From: Xenopus tropicalis
Lineage: Eukaryota > Chordata > Amphibia > Anura > Pipidae
Direction: 5' to 3'
DNA: 64,000 nt
Assembly (NCBI RefSeq): GCF_000004195.4
Contig: NC_030677.2
Location: 45,261,142 to 45,325,141, forward strand
Shown: in pieces, positions 57,873 through 64,000 of the stretch
How positions within the stretch are numbered: the stretch's first letter is position 1
How the letters are laid out: each line of letters begins with the position of its first letter
Position numbers and translations under genes: made by a program
Notes under the pieces: generated by a model
What the model was told of the DNA's origin: nothing
Seen by the model: only the letters and a program-made list of their open reading frames with translations
Database searches by the model: none

Positions 57873-58825
57873 ATACAGAGACCAATTGCAAAGTTCATAG
57901 GCATAGGATATTCTATAACATACTAAAAGTTTAATAAAAGCCTGACTTCATTTTGGTAAAACACTGGTTTTATTCGCTATTCCAGATGCCTCTTTAATGA
58001 ATTGGGAACACCAAATGAATGCAGACAGAGTTGGAGTACACTTTAAGAGAATTTGAAGTTGGTGAAAGTCTTTCTTGGAGTTAATGGCGGATTTAGAAAG
58101 ATGGAGTTGAATTGGCAAAACATCAACTTTTTCCTTAATACTTGGTACAAAAGGATTATTTGTCTTCATTTTAATTCCAAATTTACCTTAAATGGGTGGT
58201 TCAACTTTAAGTTAACTTTTGGTGTGTTATATGGCCAATTCTAACCAACAGTTTTCTTTTTTTTCTCCCTGGTCGCTAAAGTAATTTGGACCCTAGCAAC
58301 CAGATAGCTGCTGAAAAATAACTAAAAATATATGCATATGTTTAAAGGTCGAACCATAGCCAAGAATTTGCTTTTCAGGGACATGATGCTATGCTCAGGT
58401 AACAGCATGGGACAAGTGTTTTGTCTCCAACAGAAAAGAAATTAGATCCTTCTGTGCTGTTGAGCTCGTAGGGTGCCATTTTTTATAATATAAGAATAGG
58501 GTGCCTGGAGGTGTCTTTTTTATAAGGTACATATAATTGCACAGGAGCAGGGTATTCAAGTTGCATTCATATGGTATTACTGAGCATCTACTCAAGAATA
58601 AATGTAGGCATATAGTTTTATCTAGGTTTCAGGTTCTGCTATTTTAGGAACATCATTTTTTTCTGGTTAAACAAGTTTGAAGGTGTCATGGAAACCATTC
58701 TGTTAAGGCAAAAGAAAACCAATTGATCCAATCAATAAACAAAGCCTATTTAGAATTTATGATGTTTGTTCATGTAAGGGGAACCCAGTGTCGGACTGGA
58801 GGGGCTGGGCATGACCCGGCTGTCT

Positions 58826-59169
58826 TGGTACATATCGGTACTAACGACAAAATGAACGGTAGGTGGGGGACCTTAAAGAGTGAGTTCAGGGATCTAGGCT
58901 CTAAGATTAAGCAAAGGTCCTCCAATGTCATTTTTTCGGAAATTTTGCCAGTGCCACGTGCAAGTTTAGGGAGACAGCGGGAGCTTAGGGAGCTAAATGC
59001 GTGGCTAAAGTCTTGGTGTAGGAAGGAAGGGTTTGGGTTCCTAGAGCACTGGGCTGACTTTTCCTTGGGGTACAATCTATACAGCCCTGACGGATTGCAC
59101 CTCAATGGAAGGGGGTCTGCTGTGCTAGGGGAGAGAATGGTTAAGAGGTTGGAGGAGTGTTTAAACTAG
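58826..59169 (+). pseudogene. CR1 ORF1, C-terminal esterase-like part
   Basis: Translation VLVHIGTNDKMNGRW has the GTND block, and LYSPDGLHLNGRG has the D-x-x-H block, as in the SGNH-type esterase domain of CR1 ORF1 proteins. The N-terminus with the catalytic serine is missing because of 5' truncation. It ends at TAG 59167-59169, just before ORF2. Confidence 0.8.
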
Positions 59170-59179
59170 ACAAGGGGGG

Positions 59180-62176
59180 GTGGGTGAGCTAGAGTTCTAT
59201 GGGAATATTAGTGTAGACGGGGCAGGGGGACTAGCAAAGGGTTGTGGGGGAGGAGTGAGGGGGGCATATAGTTTATCAGATAAGGAGCTTCCGTTACAAG
59301 GAAAACAGTTTCATATTTGCCTTAGCTCTAACTCTCCCTTAGCTAATGTAAACGTCAGAGGAAGAAGTAGTAATCTCCGCTGCATGCTGGCTAATGCGCG
59401 TAGCTTGTCGGGAAAGATAGGGGAGCTGCAAGCTATTGCATGTATTGAAAATTATGATTTAATAGGTATCACTGAGACCTGGTGGGATGATAAATGCGAC
59501 TGGGCTGTGAATTTAAATGGGTATACACTTTTTAGGAGGGACAGAGTGATTAAAAAGGGTGGAGGGGTTTGTCTTTACGTAAAATCAGATTTAAAGCCAT
59601 GTAATAAAGACATTACCAATGAAAACGTTGAATCTCTTTGGGTAGAAATTTCAGTAGGGCTGAAGGTCACAAAGAAAATGGTCATTGGTGTATGCTATAA
59701 ACCACCCCGTATAGATGAGGGGGATGAGTCCCAGCTACTTTTGCAAATGGAGGAGGCTTCAAAACTGGGTCAAGTTGTTATTATGGGGGACTTTAATTAT
59801 CCGGACATTGACTGGAGTAATGGGGTGGCTAAGTCAGAAAAAGCTAGTAGGTTTGTAAATATGCTAAATGACAACTTTTTATTTCAGGCAGTTCAAGAAC
59901 CCACTAGGAATGACGCTATTTTGGACCTGGTAATATCTAATAATAATGAACTCATCTCTAACATTTGTGTGGGTGAGCATTTGGGGAACAGTGATCACAA
60001 CATGGTCTCCTTTGAGATAATGCTGCAGAGACAGCTCTATAAGGGAGTAACTAAACGCTCAATTTTAGACGTGCAGACTTTGCCAGTATAAGGGCATCTC
60101 TGCAATGTGTCAACTGGGAAAGGCTTTTCATGGGGTTAGACACAGAAGGAAAATGGAACATCTTTAAAACATTGCTTTGTAGGTATACACAACAGTATAT
60201 TCCCCTTGTAAACAAGGAGAGGCAGCGCAAAGCAAAACCTTTATGGCTGAATAAAAGTGTTAGGGTCGACGTTGGTAAGAAAAGACGTGCTTTTAGGGCA
60301 TTCAAGTTAGCTGGGACAGCAGAAACTTTCATCAGGTACAAGGAAGCAAATAAAGCAGCAAAAAAGCTATCAAGCAAGCTAAAATAGAGATGGAAAGGGA
60401 TATTGCAGCTAGGAGTAAAAAGAATCCTAAATTATTTTTTAATTATGTGAATAGTAAAAAAATGAAGCAAGAAGGGGTGGGAACTTTATTATCACGGGGG
60501 GGTAAGTTGGTTGATGAGAACGGGGAAAAAGCAGAAATTTTGAACTCTTATTTTTCATCTGTCTATACATCTGAGGAGCCAGATAATGAAGGCTTCCCTT
60601 GTAATATGCCCAGTTCTAGTAATTTAGCTACTGGCGCGTGGGTCACTCGGGAGGAAATTCAAAAGAGACTTGAACATGTAAAGGTAAACAAAGGTCCAGG
60701 ACCGGATGGGATTCATCCCAGGGTATTAAATGAGCTGAGCGCTGTGATTGCCAAACCTCTTCACTTAATTTCTCAGGATTCATTGAGGTCTGGCATGGTG
60801 CCGAGAGACTGGCGGATTGCTAATGTGGTGCCGTTATTTAAAAAGGGATCCCGTTCTCAGCCTGAAAACTATAGGCCTGTTAGTCTGACATCAGTAGTAG
60901 GAAAAATTTTGGAAGGGGTAATAAGGGATAGGGTACTTGAATACATTGCAGTTCACAATACTATTAGTTTGTGCCAGCATGGTTTTATGCGTAACAGATC
61001 TTGCCAGACTAATTTAGTCGCCTTTTATGAGGAGGTGAGTAGGAACCTTGATGCTGGAATGGCAGTTGATGTCATCTACTTGGACTTTGCTAAAGCGTTT
61101 GATACAGTACCTCACAGAAGGTTAATGATCAAATTGAGGAATATTGGCCTAGAACATAATATTTGTAATTGGATAGAGAACTGGCTGAAGGATAGAGTAC
61201 AAAGAGTGGTGGTAAATGGAACATTTTCTAATTGGGCCAGTGTGGTTAGTGGAGTACCGCAGGGGTCAGTCCTTGGTCCTTTGCTTTTTAACTTGTTTAT
61301 TAATGACCTGGAGGTGGGCATAGACAGTACTGTTTCTATTTTTGCTGATGACACTAAATTGTGCAAAACTATAAGTTCCATGCAGGATGCTGCCGCTTTA
61401 CAGAGCGATTTGACAAAATTGGAAAACTGGGCAGCAAACTGGAAAATGAGGTTCAATGTTGACAAGTGCAAAGTTATGCAGTTTGGTAGGAATAATATAA
61501 ACGCAAACTATCTACTGAATGGTAGTGTGTTGGGGGTTTCCTTAATGGAGAAAGATCTAGGGGTTTTTGTTGATAACAAGTTGTCTAATTCCAGGCAGTG
61601 TCATTCTATGGCTACTAAAGCAAATAAAGTGCTGTCTTGTATAAAAAAGGGCATTGACTCAAGGGATTAAAACATAATTTTGCCCCTTTATAGGTCCCTG
61701 GTAAGGCCTCACCTTGAGTATGCGGTGCAGTTTTGGGCTCCAGTCCTTAAGAAGGATATTAATGAGCTGGAGAGAGTGCAGAGACTGCAACTAAACTGGT
61801 TAAGGGGATGGAAGATTTAAACTATGAGGTTAGACTGTCGAGGTTGGGGTTGTTTTCTCTGGAAAAGAGGCGCTTGCGAGGGGACATGATTACTCTGTAC
61901 AAGTACATTAGAGGGGATTATAGGCAGATGGGGGGTGTTCTTTTTTCCCATAAAAACAATCAACGCACCAGAGGTCACCCCTTTAGATTAGAGGAACGGA
62001 GCTTCCATTTGAAGCAGCGTAGGGGGTTTTTCACGGTGAGGGCAGTGAGGTTGGGGAATGCCCTTCCTAGTGATGTGGTAATGGCAGATTCTGTTAATGC
62101 CTTTAAGGGGGGCCTGGATGAGTTCTTGAACAATCAGAATATCCAAGGCTATTGTGATACTAATATCTACAGTTAG
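59180..62176 (+). pseudogene. CR1 ORF2: endonuclease and reverse transcriptase
   Basis: The protein would nick chromosomal DNA and copy the LINE RNA at the nick. Endonuclease part 59180-60060: LANARSLSGK, ITETWWDDKCDW, GDFNYPDIDW and NSDHNMVSFEI hold the Asn, Glu, Asp/Asn and His active positions of APE-type nucleases. RT part 60390-61670: KGPGPDGIHPRVL, YRPVSLTSVVGKILE, YLDFAKAFDTVPH, GVPQGSVLGPLLFNL and IFADDTKL with the catalytic FADD. The C-terminal part is at 61808-62176 (RLRGDMITLYKYIRG). Shifts occur near 60060, in an A-run near 60360 and near 61665, so four frames are needed. All key motifs are intact; only indels disable it. Confidence 0.92.
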
Positions 62177-62939
62177 TATTAGTGGTTGTATTTATAGTTT
62201 ATGTATGTGAGTGTATAGATTGGTAGGTGTGGGTTAGGTGTGCTGGGTTTACTTGGATGGGTTGAACTTGATGGACACTGGTCTTTTTTCAACCCTATGT
62301 AACTATGTAACTATGGGTCCCTGGGTAATGCCTGAAGCTAAATTATTTGGATACCCCCAACGTCTTGGGAAACTACACAAATTACATGTACTCAGTTCTT
62401 TAAAGGATCTGTTATTTCCCTCTGTTCCAGGCAACCATTAACCACTACCACTCAGTGTCAGATTGGGACACCAAGGGCCTACCAGAGAATGTGATACTAA
62501 AGGCACACCAGCCCAGTCTTAAAACCTTTTCTTCTCATTAAGTAAAACTATGGCAGGCCCAGACTGGCTATCTGTGGGGCTGCTGTAAGATAAACAGTCG
62601 CTATGTATTGGGTTGGTATGGGCTGTTTGGGCCTCTGTGCACTGAAAAAGCGAGGCTCTATTTTGAATCCCAGTCTGAGCCTGAACCCTGGTATCCCCTT
62701 TGTTAAAATGTAACTGATTAATATATTGTAGAAGACTGTTCTCTTGATGCACTTGTCACTGATGCAAATGGAACACAACATGATGCAGTTTGGCCCTTGG
62801 ATTTGCCGGGGTCACTATGGCCTGATAAGGAAGAATGGGCTGCATTTTTTCTACGATCCCCTGCGGTGGAACATGGGAGAATCCAAGGCGAAACGCTCAT
62901 GTGTTTAAAATTAATGCAGTGTATGAGCTTTGTCATTAA

Positions 62940-63216
62940 AGGAGAAAGAAAGGTAAAAACTAAACTTTATCAGAAAGGTCTATGTATATACAGCCATAAG
63001 AACTTCACACAATGTGGATCTGAGCCAATCAGCTCACTAACTAACTGAGCATGTTCACTTGGTCTGGGTGTCTGTGCAGGAGAGCACAGCTCAGCATTTT
63101 CCTTCATGTCTGGCTTCTGATCGGGAGAAATATGGGGAGACTTAAGGGCACAATTGAGACAACTGAAGGTATGCCTGCAGCTTGAGATTAACTCTTTACT
63201 AGCCTTTCCTTCTCTT
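62940..63216. mobile_element. T2/Kolobok MITE
   Basis: TTAA at 62936-62939 and 63217-63220. Ends AGGAGAAAGAAAGGTAAAAA and CTAGCCTTTCCTTCTCTT. Confidence 0.85.
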
Positions 63217-63299
63217 TTAACTAAAGAGACACTCAAATTTTTTTTTCCCGATTTGGATTTTTTTAGGAGGGGGGGCCAGCAAGTAAGGGGGGGGGGGGG

Positions 63300-63435
63300 T
63301 AGCACCAGGAAATCAGCAGTGGGGTTAAGAGATCCCGGACTAGGGGTTGGCAACAAAGGCACCTGCCTAGCGCCCCCTCACTGTTGCACCCTAGGCAGGT
63401 GCCTCTTCTACCTACCCCTAGTTCGAGCCCTGCCT
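63300..63435. mobile_element. hAT-like MITE end (TTCGAGCCCTG)
   Basis: GCACCTGCCTAGCGCCCCCT and CCTAGGCAGGTGCCTCTTCT resemble 21690-21773; ends TAGTTCGAGCCCTG. The left end was not identified. From 63436 to the window end only a poly-A run (about 63602-63621) and AT-rich DNA are seen. Confidence 0.45.
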
Positions 63436-63597
63436 GGAGGGTTCTTATTTGCTTCAGGTTTCTGATTTTCCATGGTGTTTTTTTTTTTCTGCGACAATTA
63501 GAAAAACAAGACTTTTCTGTGACTCTTTCCCGCAAACCCTTTATCAGTTCAGACTTTTTAGTAAATGTCAGACATTCATGGAAATGATTTTATTTAC

Positions 63598-63630
<33 letters not shown>

Positions 63631-64000
63631 TCAGAAAAGGTAGAGGTTTAGTAAATCTACCCCTAAATGTACAGGTATTCCAAAATAACCTGTTGTAAAA
63701 TATGAGGATACGAGAAGTCACCGCAGTGTTCCACAACCTGGATAAAAGCACCTGGCCTTCAGCTTTGGTTCCTTTATACTGTATGGTCATGGAACTGCTC
63801 GGTGACTTAAATTATACAGGGAATAATATACCCTCTAATGTATAATATAAGCATTATATATTATTATATTGTAAGATTTGTTGCAGTAATATTGATGCAC
63901 TTTTATTCTAACCATCATTAGAACCATTGTAAGGAACTTCAGCTTCATTCATGGATTTTATTTTCTATTGGAAGGAAATTATTTGTTGTGATTGTTAATG

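Larger units (their letters stand above)
58823..62314 (+). mobile_element. CR1 LINE copy B, 5'-truncated
   Basis: Starts within ORF1 near GGTACATATCGGTAC, has most of ORF2, and ends with GTTGAACTTGATGGACACTG, TTTTTTCAACC and two to three CTATGTAA units, the CR1 3' terminal style. It retains most of the domains, with only a few indels, so it is younger than copy A (742-8531). Confidence 0.93.

Noticed and set aside
58786..58801. CAGTGTCGGACTGG before the CR1 start, identical to a hAT terminus
   Set aside because: Only the terminal 14 bases match; no second end or 8-bp duplication was found, so a hAT element is not called here.
62818..62900. CTGATAAGG followed by GGCGAAACGC, loosely hammerhead-like
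   Set aside because: The invariant G8 is A and the stem II would be over 60 nt without clear pairing.

Overview
The window is vertebrate nuclear DNA, almost certainly from a Xenopus frog and most likely X. tropicalis. It has no operons, tRNAs or rRNAs. About half or more of it is recognisable transposable-element sequence of types typical of that genome: a decayed piggyBac copy very close to the Xenopus Uribo (TxpB) family, T2/Kolobok MITEs on TTAA sites, several hAT MITEs with 8-bp duplications, CR1 LINEs, a Tc1 element, a Penelope-like element and an epsilon/class I-like endogenous retrovirus. The only host protein genes I can support are two intronless claudin genes of the CLDN22/CLDN24 group, both on the + strand, at 29289-29951 and 43008-43691.

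Layout. 1-741: C-rich minisatellite and the end of a hAT-type element. 742-8531: an old CR1 LINE split by a decayed retrovirus (about 1986-6117) plus MITEs; a structure-complete hammerhead ribozyme sits at 1822-1865 in a small insert at the retroviral edge. 8704-9924: MITEs. 11048-17201: a 6.2-kb decayed piggyBac element with nested insertions and three internal ~350-bp repeats. 17225-22942: L2-like tail and many MITEs, including a hAT element carrying a 34-bp minisatellite. 23888-25403: Tc1 element with one in-frame stop in its transposase. 26767-27905: three-level nest of MITEs. 29180-30239: claudin gene 1. 31568-35990: hAT copy and a decayed L2/Rex-type LINE interrupted by a ~320-bp insert with a decayed hammerhead-like motif. 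36647-38353: hAT MITE and an 18-copy 41-bp minisatellite. 42893-44289: claudin gene 2. 45900-55150: MITEs, a 1.3-kb hAT element with a higher-order minisatellite, and a 1.26-kb block bracketed by 44-bp repeats. 55281-57400: Penelope-like element remnants, interrupted by a palindromic MITE with almost identical arms. 58823-62314: a long, fairly young CR1 LINE with most of ORF2.

How the parts relate. The two claudins look like a local tandem duplication: same length class, same strand, no introns, and the same promoter-to-ATG spacing. They are predicted four-pass tight-junction proteins. The mobile elements appear to be fossils: every element-encoded protein seen has at least one stop, frameshift or deletion. 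The most unusual signal is the hammerhead ribozyme, a self-cleaving RNA associated in animals with Penelope-like and retrozyme-like elements; a Penelope-like remnant is present in the same window.
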